64,000 bases of DNA, taken from assembly GCA_027625915.1 (NCBI GenBank), contig JANTQA010000023.1, positions 4,898,001 through 4,962,000 on the forward strand. Reading direction: 5' to 3'. Shown here piece after piece: positions 44,265-55,569 of the stretch. Both the position numbers and the translations under genes were made by a program. The stretch comes from Anaeramoeba flamelloides (taxonomy: Eukaryota > Metamonada > Anaeramoebidae). A model generated the notes under the pieces. That model was not told where the DNA came from. It made no database searches and worked only from the letters and a program-made list of their open reading frames with translations. How positions within the stretch are numbered: the first letter of the stretch is position 1; every line of letters starts with the position of its first letter.

Positions 44265-44999
44265 TTAATAAAATCAAGCACTATTTTTTTCTGATTAATA
44301 TTTTTCGAAATTAAGTTCATAACTTAATTCAATTAACCACTGTGATAATTTTTTTTAGAATAAAAACACTCTCAACTTTTGAATATCAAAAATATTTTTT
44401 GAATTAGTGTGCACTTTTTTATTTTTTTTTGAAAAATTGGGGTTGAGAAAAGCTTGAAATCAAAGAATAAGTTAATATATTAAATTAGAATGGTTTTCCA
44501 GAGAGTTTATCTTTTTAGTTGAACTTTTTTTTAATTTTACCATTTAAAACTAAAAAAAGCATTTGAAGACCAAATTAGTGCCTTTTGTGAAAAGAAAATT
44601 CCCATAATTTAGAATTTGTTTTTGTAAATGAGTTAAAACAAGATATTGAATCTAAAAATATACATAATTTCAACTTTAAATTCAATGATTTTGGCAAAAA
44701 ATGTTTTCAAGAAAAAGTTAAATTGAAACCATATTTATTTTTATTTTATCATTTAGTTTTTTTAATTGTATTAATGGAAAGTATTTGATCATTTTTTCAT
44801 TTTTAGTGTTTTTTTGAGTCGTAGGGACATATATTAAAACCCCTTTCCAAAAATTTGAACAATCCTAAAATACATAACAGGTAAAAAAAAAACACAATTC
44901 ATAGTATTTTTCCAATATTAATATAAAACCAACTTTAATTTAACTAGTATTGTTGTTTTAATAAGTAATAATTATCATAAAAAGAAACATAAACAATAA

Positions 45000-45375
45000 A
45001 ATTAAATCAATAAAATAAAAATATGTATCCAAAATAATGAAACAAAATGAACATAAAAAATGTATTCATAAATTTGTTGAAATTTCATCAACAATTTTTT
45101 CTGGATCAAATGATAAGAACAATCAACTAATTTTATGTAATTATTATATTTAACAAACTCAACATTAAACTTCTATCAACCATTGTAAAAAATTTTAAGA
45201 TCTAACGAAACAGATTACATAACTGTAAAAAAGGGAATGAAAACAAAACTATTAAGAAAAGAATGAAAAAATAGTTTGTAAAATCGATTTTATTTCCCAA
45301 TTGGATATAAAGACTACTTTTGTTTTTCTATCAACTGTTTTAACTGTGTAGAAAATTTTAGAATTTAGTTTATAT
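45000..45375 (+). repeat. Dispersed repeat family C, copy 3
   Basis: Best match, in reverse complement, is 16685-17050. Both contain GATCTAACGAAACAGATTAC and ATGTATCCAAAATAATGAAA. The copy is non-coding. Confidence 0.75.
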
Positions 45376-46049
45376 TTAGAATTTATCAAAAATCTCAAGA
45401 TAGATCAATCAGACTATTTGATACATGTCTCTTAAAAGCCCCAAAGATCTGTAAAACTTCCGGATCGCTATTCAGAGAAATACTTCAAAAATCACAAAAA
45501 TTAATTTATTTTACAATCCAGAGTTTATAATCATAATTCTCAAAAATGATATTTTTTCATAAATCTGATAATTAACCCGAATTTAATAAGTGAAATAGTA
45601 CGTCAAAGAAGATCAAAAATCTATGTACCCACTTTCCATCTCGGAAATATCAAATTTTGTCACACTCTTAGAGTAGAATTTTAACATAGGAAAATTTTGA
45701 AAATAAAAGATGGTTAAAAACCATCAGATAAGGGAAATATTATTATTAAAGCGACAAATTTTTTTTTTTAAATTTCTTTGTTAAAAATTTATTTATAAAA
45801 GGTTTTAGATAATAAAAAATATTGTAAATAAAATCAAAAAAAAAAAAAACACACTTGAAAAATAAAATAAATAAATAAAAAAAATAAAAAAATATTAAAA
45901 GTAACTATTTGTTGATTAAATTTAATCACAATCTGTGTGCGGTTTTTTTTTAAAAAAAAAAAACAACAAGAACGAATACTGATTTAAAAAAAAAAAAAAA
46001 ATTAAAGATTGAAATAAAAATAATAATAATAAAAAAAAAAAAAAACAGA

Positions 46050-47840
46050 TTAGTTATCCTTTTTCTCTATTTTCCTCTTTTGTGCTGTATTGGTCGATCT
46101 TAAAGTAAACAATACTACTATAAATGATAACATTGAGAAAAAAACAAGTTGATAAATATTTTTGGTTTCAAATCTTTCTCCATGTAAAATAAACAATAGG
46201 CGGGCATTAAAGATGAGCGATACTAAAGGAATCAATCTCATAATTTTTTCCCAATAACGGTCGATTGCTAGAGTAATTTCTGGTTGTCTGTAATGAGGTC
46301 TTCTCAGCCAATGGAAATTTTTTGATTGTACTTTTGAAAGTATGACATTTTTCAATAAGGAGAATGGGAAAGCCAATGGGTAGAACATACCAAAGATGCA
46401 AATATAGCAATATTGGACAACCAATGCTTCGTAATTTGAGTTATTATCACCAAATGGCGCGGCTATGTATTGCAATTCAACGTCGGTTATTTCGCTCTTC
46501 TTGTTGTCGTTGCTTTTGCTTTGGTTTTTTTTTTTGTTATAAAGGTAAAGCTTGACTTTATACATGATTGGTGGCAACAGGGCAGCAGCGGAAAGCTTTA
46601 TTATAGCTTGTGTGACAAAGATAAATGTTAAAACAGGGAACAGGTAATCAATGTCCTTTGCTATGAATGCAACCGAGCAAACAAAGGTGATGTTTGTAAA
46701 GAGATCAAACAGGAAAGTTTTTAATAAAAGGCTTTTTGTTTTCCCCTTCTCTGTTTCTTGCTTTTCAAATTCGGTTAATTTGGCAGCAGCTTTCTTGTAG
46801 AAAATGCCCATAACCACATTAGCAATACCGGTGACAATGATCATCCCAATGTTTTCCATTGGTGTTAAAGCCATCCTGTGCTCGGTGCCAAGTGCGATCT
46901 TCCTCCTATTAATCAAGATGATTACTAAAACTGCAGCGACGTCCATTGCGATTGTGGCTACGAGGGAAATCAAGCGGTTTGGCTTCACGTTTTTGAATTT
47001 CTGAACGATTTGAGAGTAATGCAAGGAGTTGGACTCTTCTGAGAATGTGCTTTTGTTAAATAAGTTGAATGTCCTTTGAAGCGATTTTTTGCTTCTTCTC
47101 CACTCGTCCACAAAATGGTTTGCCCAGATGACAATAACAAAGCCAAACCCAAGATACATCAAGGGCCTTTCTTCAGACAGCATCGAATTAACAAAATACA
47201 AAAAGAGGCCCAAGAGCGTTGGTAGTCCAAGCAACTGGATGTACTTGGCGAAAAAGGAAAAATAGAGCGCAACGTCGATCCCAAAATACTCGCGTTGTGT
47301 ATTGATTCTCTCGGTTTCGTACTTGTGCGTAATCATTTTGTTTGTTTTGTCAATTGTTCGTGGTAATTCGTTTTTGTCGTGCAAGGGGAAAATCGTTAAA
47401 AAGAATTTGTCCTTCTCTGTAATTTCATCAAAGCCCGCAACATCAAAGACTTGCAAGAGCTCTTTGTGGATCATTTCCTGTCTCATACACGAGTCAAATT
47501 CAAAAGGCGCGACATGGATCGAGACGCTCCCCTTTTTGCTCAAGTCTCTTGAAAGGAACTTGGTCTCGTTTTCCTTTGTGTATGGCTCCCATAGCGCTTC
47601 ACCTTGATCCTTGGCAGATCTCAGTTTGCACATGATCTGATGCTTTTCTGCAAGTGTTGCAAACTCCTTCATCGTTTGCCCAACACTTATGAAGATTAGC
47701 CCATTGGACTCTCTTGTGATGGTTTTTGTTTCAAAGTGTTTTTCGAGATCCTCTAAAAGCAGTTTCATCGTGCCGCTAACAACTTGCTTTGTGGAATACA
47801 CAAACGCGTGTGTGTAATATATTTCTTCAGCAGTTTCCAT
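46050..47840 (-). CDS. Anoctamin (TMEM16) family membrane protein
   Basis: The 596-residue product from the ATG at 47840 is an anoctamin, a family of lipid scramblases and anion channels with ten membrane helices. A soluble N-terminal part (about 1-185) is followed by YFGIDVALYFSFFAKYIQLL (entry to TM1, about 185-204), IVIWANHFVDEWRRSK (236-251), and the strongly family-like YEALVVQYCYICIFGMFYPL (470-489) with KNVI and KVQSKNFHWLRRP after it. A glutamate at 471 sits where a TM8 calcium ligand is expected. The stretch at the TM7 position (about 405-430) lacks the usual paired glutamates. The protein is intronless as read and shorter than animal anoctamins. An open frame continues upstream to a possible acceptor (CTCTTTAG), so an extra 5' exon is possible. 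Confidence 0.88.
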   Translation of the reverse strand: METAEEIYYTHAFVYSTKQVVSGTMKLLLEDLEKHFETKTITRESNGLIFISVGQTMKEFATLAEKHQIMCKLRSAKDQGEALWEPYTKENETKFLSRDLSKKGSVSIHVAPFEFDSCMRQEMIHKELLQVFDVAGFDEITEKDKFFLTIFPLHDKNELPRTIDKTNKMITHKYETERINTQREYFGIDVALYFSFFAKYIQLLGLPTLLGLFLYFVNSMLSEERPLMYLGFGFVIVIWANHFVDEWRRSKKSLQRTFNLFNKSTFSEESNSLHYSQIVQKFKNVKPNRLISLVATIAMDVAAVLVIILINRRKIALGTEHRMALTPMENIGMIIVTGIANVVMGIFYKKAAAKLTEFEKQETEKGKTKSLLLKTFLFDLFTNITFVCSVAFIAKDIDYLFPVLTFIFVTQAIIKLSAAALLPPIMYKVKLYLYNKKKNQSKSNDNKKSEITDVELQYIAAPFGDNNSNYEALVVQYCYICIFGMFYPLAFPFSLLKNVILSKVQSKNFHWLRRPHYRQPEITLAIDRYWEKIMRLIPLVSLIFNARLLFILHGERFETKNIYQLVFFSMLSFIVVLFTLRSTNTAQKRKIEKKDN

Positions 47841-50800
47841 TGGGATTGTAAAATGAAATGGTTGAACTAATTCAATTAAAAGTACTAAAGAGAAAAAAAA
47901 TGACAAAAAAAAAATAAAAAATCAGTTTGTTGACATAATTTTTTTTATATTTCCTTGCTATAATTTTTCCAAATCCTAAACATGATCAAGTTTGAAAGTT
48001 CCCAGTCGTACCAACAATCGTTCGTTTCTTAAAAAGTTCTGATAATAAGTTGTTTCTAAATTTTTTTGTTTACTTTTTGTTTTGGGGTACAGTGATTGAG
48101 CAAAAATTGACAAAGAACAATTAACTGTTGAAAGAGATCTTTGATTCCTAGTCAATGAACGGTACATGAAAAGAAATTTGATCTTGAATTTGGTAATCAG
48201 TTGTTCTTTATTTTTCAATTTTTTTTGTTTTGAAGTGAGCAAATATTTTAATTTCTTTACCAATTTCCCCCACCTTGCTATTTGTCAGTACTTTTTCGAT
48301 GGTATTTCAAATTTGAAAACAACTTCAAATGACCATTATTCAAATTTAAACAGCAGTCCATCCTTATGGAATTTGTTTGAGACGAGGAAAAAAACATTTT
48401 CAAATTTAAGAACAGCACAAAAATCATTAAAAGCTTGTCGTTCATAAAAAGATAATTTGTAAAGTTTCAAATCAGATTCTGTTAATAAAATAATGAAGAT
48501 TTAGAGTTAAAAAATCTGAAAATAAAACCCGTTGTTCGTAAAAACCACAAATCTTATTAAAATTCTTTTTAATGTTTTTTGATTTGTTTCACAGATAGTT
48601 TCAATTTTCATTAATCAGGACAATAGTCATAATTGGGTTGATGGGCAACTTTTACTCGTTTTTCGTAAAAATTCATTTTTGGTACTCTTTTTTGGTGTTT
48701 TTCCTTTTTTTTTATATTTCGAAGAAAAAAGAGCAAAATAATGTAAAAAAGACTCTTTTCAAATTTTGGATACTATGTAAAAAAATCAACTTTTGTTGTC
48801 TATTTTTCATATGAGAGATCAAAAAAACAATTCTTTTCTTTAAAAACCCAGATTTGGTTTTTATCAAAAATTGCTTTCATTACAATAAAAAAACCAGTTT
48901 TTGGGGTAAAAAGAAAATTAGAAAACAAAAACAAGTTTTCTTAAATCTTCAATCAAACTATCACCAAATAGTTAATGTCAAATTAGTCAATTAAAACAAA
49001 TTTCAGAATTAAAGCCAAAATAAAAATCTAGAGCATAAATTAATATAAAATAAAATGTTTTTTTCTTTTTTTGTTCTCTCGACTTTTTCAAGTTTTATAA
49101 ATATAAAATCTGGTTATATATATTGATCTTTTATTGTTGTTGGGGAAATTGTTTCTAAAAATATAAAATGAAATAAATTTCTTGAGAGGCAAGTAAAGAT
49201 ATATAGGAAATTGCCTCTTTATATATATCTATATGAGGAATTTTAATATCAAATTAAAAAAAATTATCCGTACCTTGAAATGGAAAAACAGTGTAAAAAT
49301 TTGATTTCGTCACTACATGGATTGTTTTAAATGCTATTTTGAGAAATGAATTATTGTTTTGAAAAATCTGATCCATTTTTCTCATTCTTGAAAAGTTCAA
49401 AACTCAATATATTTCCAAATAAAAAAAAATTTTTTTTTTTTTTGGAAAAAGATTGAAATCTTATTTTCTGAAAAGGAAGTGTACAAAAATACCATTTTAA
49501 AAAGAAAATAATCAAAATTTTAAAGAGCTAAATATAAAAAATCAATTTAATTGTCAAAAAATACAATAATTATTTGAAACTTGAGAAAAAAATAATTTCT
49601 TTCATAAATGTAAATTTCAAATCAATTTTTTCTATTTTGTTGTATAAAAAAATATGAGGAAAACCATTAAAGTTAAAAAAATTCTCATCAAACACTTTTT
49701 TAAAATCTAGTATAATTTAACTTTACCATCAAGAAATATTTTTTTACTTTGATATTTTTTAATAGGAATAGTACTAATAACAAGATCTCAATTTCTTCAA
49801 CGAGTTTGTAATAACTCAACAATTAAAAATGTTGATACATTTTAGTATTTTTTCTAAAATTGTATAGAATTTTCAAACAGAAATCAGAACTCAATAAATA
49901 ATTAAAAAAAGTAAAAATAAATATTTTCAAATTGGTTTTTTATTAATATAATTTTTGTTATTTATTCATATTATAATTAAAAAAAATAATATAATGTATT
50001 CTTTTAAATTTCAACAAATTTAATAAATTCTTGAAAAAAAAAAAAAAAGTAAGAAATAAGAATAAGTTTTTCCCCTAAATCTTGCACAACGTTTGTACCT
50101 TAAAAATTGAACTAATTATATTATTATATATTTGTAAAAGTTTTACCTTTTTTTAAAAAATTAAATTTAGATCCCCAAAGAACTTTACCCATGAAAACAC
50201 CCCAAAAATTATGAAAAGTGAGATTTATCAAAACAATTGAAATTTTTTGCAATTTTTTCTTTTTGTGTTTTGATCCAAAATTCAAAAAAAAAAAAAAAAA
50301 AAAAGGATGAGTTTATTTTACTCAGAATTTGTTACGAAAATGAAATTATGTAGAATTATAATCCATTTCCTAAAGTTGATAAATATGTTTGTTTACAAGA
50401 TTTAATAGAATATTTTTAAGAATATATGTTCTTTTCCATTTGGGGGGGGATTATAAGAATTATATACCGGAAAAATAGTAGTTATGACAATTTTAAATTT
50501 ATTTTGGCAATTACAACATTACAATCTAACAAAATATTTTGTTTTTTTTGAAATCAAATTAAAACAAAAATAATTAATTTATCAGAAATGGGATTCTAAT
50601 CAAGTGTATTTATAGTTGAAAAGTGAGTTTGAACACAATTAGTTGTAAATATAAAAAAAATTCAGAAAGAACTGGATCACATTTTATTCTCATAAGAAAA
50701 AATTAAAAAAAAAAAAATAAAAAAAAAAATAAAGAAAAAAATTTATGGGATTGTATGAACAATAAAAAATCGTTTGGATCGATTGATCTTCTTGTTTTTT

Positions 50801-53800
50801 TTTTCAAAAATTACCGAATTAAGAATTTTTTTAGTTATTATAGATTTTCTGTTTTTTAATCAAATTTTACTGGAAGAAAAAATATAATACAACTTTTGTC
50901 AATCTTTTTGATTTTAAGTTTTTAACAAAATGTTAAAAATATTTTATGCAAATAACTTATTTTTTTTTTCTTTATCTTTGTAACTTTTCAAAACAATTAG
51001 ATTTACCAATTTCAAAAAAATAAAGTATATCTAGTTTTTATTTTTTTTAAATAATCAATTTCTGTAATCTAAACTGTATCGTTGAAAACTTTGATTACTT
51101 TTCAAATGAAAATCTATAGAAAAATAAAACTTTGAAAAATGAATTATTGCTTTTACCATAGGAATTTATTATATATAAACAAGTTATCTAAAAACCCAGG
51201 ATAACCATATTATTTTTTCTTCGTTGTTGAAAAAAAAAGCAATAATCAAAAAATTAGAATTCCAAGAACCAATCATTATATTTTAGGATAATTTTCAAAA
51301 AGATTTATTGATAATATTTCTAATCTTTGAAAAGATTTTTATTATTTTTTATTTTATTGTATATATCTTTGAACTGGGTTTTAAACAGAATTTTATACTA
51401 TTTACTTATATTCTTATAAGTATTAGAATTAATATGACATTTTTTTTTTAAAAAAAGGATGATAAAAACATTTATTAATATCCAACATTCTCTTTTGTGA
51501 TAAGTTCAAAATTTAAAATTTTTCTTTGATTTTTTCGGATACTATTTTATTTCTCTTTGATGTTTTTTTTTTGGGAAAATCCATAATTGTTAATATTGGG
51601 CAAATTATCAATTTTTTAAAATTAGTCTATTCTATTGAAATTCTTTAACTATCAGTATTCAGAAAAATTTTTGATAATAAACATGTTGCAGTATATTACA
51701 ATATTTTCATAGCGTTTGGATGACACTTTATGAAATTTGGAAGAGGAATGGAATGAAAAATCCAAAAGTAAACCCATCTGGATAATTTTTTTGAAGATTT
51801 ATTTATTTTTACTAAACCCTATCCATCAAAAATTGGTTGTTGGGGCAAAATTGTAAAAATATTTGTATTAACAATTTTATCTTTTCAACTTTTTAAGCAA
51901 TTGTTCACTATAAATAAGAAATTATTATTTTTATTTATTTTTTACTCTCAAAATCCATAAAAACTATTAAAAACTTTCAAAACAATATAATTAATCAACC
52001 TCTCTTCAAAAACATGAAAAAAATGAGAATTGGCCCAATCTTGAATATGATTCAATTTTTACAATTAATATTTTTTTCATGTTTTCAAAACCAAATTAAA
52101 AAAAATGATTGAAATAATGAAATTAAGATGATTAAATTAAAAATTAAAAATAAAAAAAATAAAGATGAATTTTTTTTGAAATTTTTGGATGTATATTAAT
52201 TTCCTTAAATTTGAATCTTGGTTTTGATTGGTTAAATGTATTCGAAATACATTAATGGATTGTTATGTGTTATTGTATTTCATAAACTAAATCAATGGAA
52301 AGTATTCCTAATTTACAATCTTACTTAATGAAACTGTTTCAAGTTGTTTAGATTTATTTTTGACTGCATGTTAAATTGGATTTATTGAAAAAAGTATGGT
52401 AAAAAACAATTGAAAGAATAATAAAATATTATTCTTCCTTAGTGATATAAAAAGTAAATATTTTCTCTGTTGAAAAAAATAAAAACTAAAAAATCTACCT
52501 TATTTACTTTCCATTTTCTAAATGAATCAACTTTTATCATCATAACAGTAATAATACACCATTAAAGTCCCCAATAATCGTATAACACCTCATTAAAAAT
52601 AAAAATAAGCGAATAATGAACACCACGTTATTATTATTACAATAGATAATTTTATCTTTCTAGACACGTTTACAAATCTCCAATTTTAACTAAAAAAAAA
52701 AAAAAAATATTAATTCTGAATAAAATTCAAAAATTTAACCAGGTATATATCTAGGATATTTCTTTATTATAATTAATTTCAGTTATAAAAAATTGTAAAA
52801 ATAAATACATTTTAATACCTAAGCTAGATTTCAAAATTTTCTGAGCCACTTTATAATGTTAATGGTCGTTTTTTTTGATGGTTTTTTTACAGTATTCTTC
52901 TCAAAAAATATTTTCAAATTTTTCGATTAGAATCATTTTTTCTAATTTTTTAAATATTTATTTTTGCTTTTTCAAATTTTTTTTTTTTTTTTTTTTCTAA
53001 TAATTTTTGTTTTTCTTTTTTTTTTGTGATGAAGATCCTGTGAAAAAAAAAAAAAAGATTTTCTAAAAGACAAATAATCACTAACAAAATTGAGACTATG
53101 TAATTCCTTTTAAAATGAATTTAATTATTCGTAAAAAATCTTGTTGTTCAACTTTTTTTCAATGAAAATTTATTATAAAAAAAATGGCACTTCTCATATA
53201 AAAAATTTTGACTCATTTTTTTAGAGTTTTTGGTTTTATTTTTTTTAATTTTTAAAATATCAGGTTTTTATAAATTTAGAATGATTTAAAAGTGAATTAC
53301 AAATCAGATTTAATTATTTGTTGTTCTTGAATACTAAAGGATATTTTTTTTTTTTCAATTTATTATTTCAGGTTAGTCGAAACTATTGAAAGGGTGTTTA
53401 TATATTTATATCGATATCTATTAAATTCTCCAAATCAGTTGAAATAGTTTATCTTGGGATTCATTCTGAGTTATACTTATTTTTTTATGTTTTTTTTTTC
53501 TGGGAATTAATAACTTAACTATATTGTAACTAAATCGAGTTGATCAAAAAATGTTTTCAATGAAGAAATTCAAGCAATTTGAACTATTCAGAAAAAAAAA
53601 ATAATAAATTTTATTTTTTCGAAATCTAATTTTTATTGAAATTGAAGTATATTAAAAAGACTCTATTATTTTCTTTTATTTTTTGCTTTGAGATTCAATG
53701 AATTTGTTTTTTTTTATTGTAAATTATTTTTTTTGTTATTAAACCCTGTTAATTTTATGTTATTTAAAATTTTTTCATTAAAGCATTTTGGATTTTTTTC

Positions 53801-54191
53801 TAATTTTGATTATTTCTCTCCTATAGAATTTTATTTTCAATCCTAAAATTCTTTGAGTTCCAAGATTATATTCCTTTAATCTTTTCAATCAAAAGAAATA
53901 CTTTTGTAAGTACTATTTTTAGAGTCTAGACCACTCCTTAAAGCATCAATAAATTCAATTTAGCTTCTCTGCCTTTAATTAATAAAAATGATATTTTTAA
54001 ATTCATCGAATTTTTTCAATCAAGAAAAATTGTTTTTTTTTGGGACTGAGTGCCTTTTAATAATACCCATCCCACTTGCAATATATTGTACCAGAGATTT
54101 GAAGAATAATTTTCAATCAAGCCCACTCAATCTGTATTTATTTTTTTTTCATTTTTTAACAACAATTTATAATACATTAAAAATCCAAATA
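47841..54191. other. Long gene-free stretch
   Basis: About 6.3 kb without a supportable gene. The segment 47970-48450 has slightly higher GC and 93-95-codon frames on both strands without recognisable features; it is probably upstream sequence of the anoctamin gene. Further on are a small hairpin (49185-49218, arms AGAGGCAA and TTGCCTCT), a G-run at about 50443, and an inverted copy of repeat family B (52840-53360). The frame from 53988 to 54191 upstream of the RAB5IF-like start is unconserved-looking and is treated as untranslated. Confidence 0.5.
52840..53360 (-). repeat. Dispersed repeat family B, copy 2 (inverted)
   Basis: The reverse complement aligns closely with 59095-59730. Shared blocks are ATCCTTTAGTATTCAAGAAC, AAAACCTGATATTTTAAAA, ATTACATAGTCTCAATTTTG, TTAGTGATTATTTGTCTTTT and CCATTAACATTATAAAGTG. 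These two are the closest pair of the family. Confidence 0.8.
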
Positions 54192-54653
54192 ATGACACAA
54201 AGAAAGAAAACAAACACAAACACAAATAACAACAACCAAAAAAACAAAAACATTAATAAAAACAAAGCTCACAAAGAAAATCCTTTTGCTGGTATCACCC
54301 ATTCCAAAAACGTCCTTTTACGTTTTTTTTGTATCAAAAAAAATAAATCCAAAGAATGGACAAAAGAAGACATTATCTTGGCTTTGTTCTGGACAAGAGC
54401 AATAATTGCATTAATACTTGGACCAATTGCTGGGTTAATTCCAATTCAAGGTGTTCTTGGGTTTATCATCTTTGCAATCGGCGGGATCTGGACAACAGAT
54501 CTTTGGTGTAGAAAGGCACACAATTTAGATCCTAACGATTTCGATTCTCCATTTGCTTTTATTTCGCCTGGCTTTTTCCCTTCGATTACTCTCTTTACTT
54601 TTTTTTGGATCAGCTTTTACTCCAATTTTGCTCTTGATAAGGTTCAAAATTAA
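54192..54653 (+). CDS. RAB5IF-like (EMC6/Rab5-interacting family) small membrane protein
   Basis: The 153-residue product starts at the ATG at 54192. An Asn/Lys-rich N-terminus of about 45 residues precedes a conserved core: WTKEDIILALFWTRAIIAL, LGPIAGLIPIQGVLGFIIF and, after a loop with DPNDF, ISPGFFPSITLFTFFWISFY. This matches the layout of RAB5IF (also called OPTI or RCAF1): a W-x-K/D-x-E/D start, a first helix ending in a G-x-x-x-G-x-x-P turn, and a final helix ending W-x-x-F/Y-Y. In animals the protein acts at the ER with multipass membrane-protein biogenesis factors and has been tied to respirasome assembly. The frame is open upstream to 53988, but the usual family size and the low-complexity upstream residues favour the downstream ATG. 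EMC6 proper is a less good fit. Confidence 0.72.
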   Translation: MTQRKKTNTNTNNNNQKNKNINKNKAHKENPFAGITHSKNVLLRFFCIKKNKSKEWTKEDIILALFWTRAIIALILGPIAGLIPIQGVLGFIIFAIGGIWTTDLWCRKAHNLDPNDFDSPFAFISPGFFPSITLFTFFWISFYSNFALDKVQN

Positions 54654-55569
54654 TTTTCCAATGAAAAACAAAAACATCCAAAAACAAAGAAAAAAAATTG
54701 ATAAAAACAAAGCAAATAAACTTGTTTTTTTCAAAAAATCATTTAGATCTAATCACAAATTCAGATCTTTTTTTCTTTTTGATACACAAAAAGAAAGAAA
54801 TTAATAAAACAACAAAAAGAAAAAAAAAATAAAAAAAAAAAAGCAACAAAAAGAATTGTTGCATTTATTAGACAACTAAATTTCATTTTGGCTTTTTTAT
54901 TTTATTTCTTATTTTTGGTTACTTTCCAATTTAAAGGGAATAACCAAAACCAAACGATAAGGTTCCAAACTAAATTGTCTCTCTTTCAAAATTCACATTA
55001 AAAGATGCACAAACCTATTCTTTCTTTATTTCTTTCTTTTTTTTCTTTAATAAAAATGGTTTCGTTAAAACATTATGAATTCTATTTTTTTGGCGTAAAG
55101 AAAAGTAATTGTTCACCAACCAAATTAACAGTCATTTGATCGACAAACAGTCATTTTTCTTTAATCCAATAAATTCGAATTAATAAACTTTAGAGAAAGG
55201 ACACTGATTATTTTCTTTGTTGAATGAAATGATCCTGAGAATAATTCGAGAAACGGACGGAGTAATTCTAGAAATAAAGGAATTTAAATATGAATTGGAT
55301 TTAAACAATTGACTTTCTCAGATCAGAAGAACATGAATTGAAGTTTCTACTGGAGCAATGAAAAAAAATTGTTTTGACCAAGAATTTCATCGTAAAGTAA
55401 GAAGTCAAAATTCCAAAGTTTATTCTTATTGCTTGACATGAACTTGATTACCGATGTTGAAGTAATAGAATAATATTCGAAAATTTTTGTTCATTTTTTT
55501 GTTTTTTGTTTTCTCTTTTGATTTTTTATTAATCAATAAAAAAAATTTTCTAACCAACTCTTAATTCAA
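54654..55569. other. Intergenic region between the RAB5IF-like and importin genes
   Basis: A-rich 3' flank, then AT-rich sequence with slightly higher GC at 55200-55460, probably the importin upstream region. No gene seen. Confidence 0.5.

Larger units (their letters stand above)
42932..46049. other. Gene-free stretch with repeat families A and C
   Basis: No supportable gene. It contains family A copy 2 (43008-43600), a TA microsatellite (44232-44261) and family C copy 3 (45000-45375). The 69-codon frame at 43855 begins with ATG but has no recognisable feature. The last 300 bases before 46050 are A-rich and probably the 3' flank of the anoctamin gene. Confidence 0.5.

Noticed and set aside
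47976-48447. Frames of 93-95 codons on both strands upstream of the anoctamin gene
   Set aside because: The plus frame has an ATG and a hydrophobic start but no recognisable domain, and the minus frame starts at TTG. The slightly higher GC fits upstream sequence of the anoctamin gene.
53988-54191. Upstream extension of the RAB5IF-like protein by 68 residues
   Set aside because: The residues are Phe/Leu-rich and do not fit the family, whose members are short; the ATG at 54192 gives a normal length.
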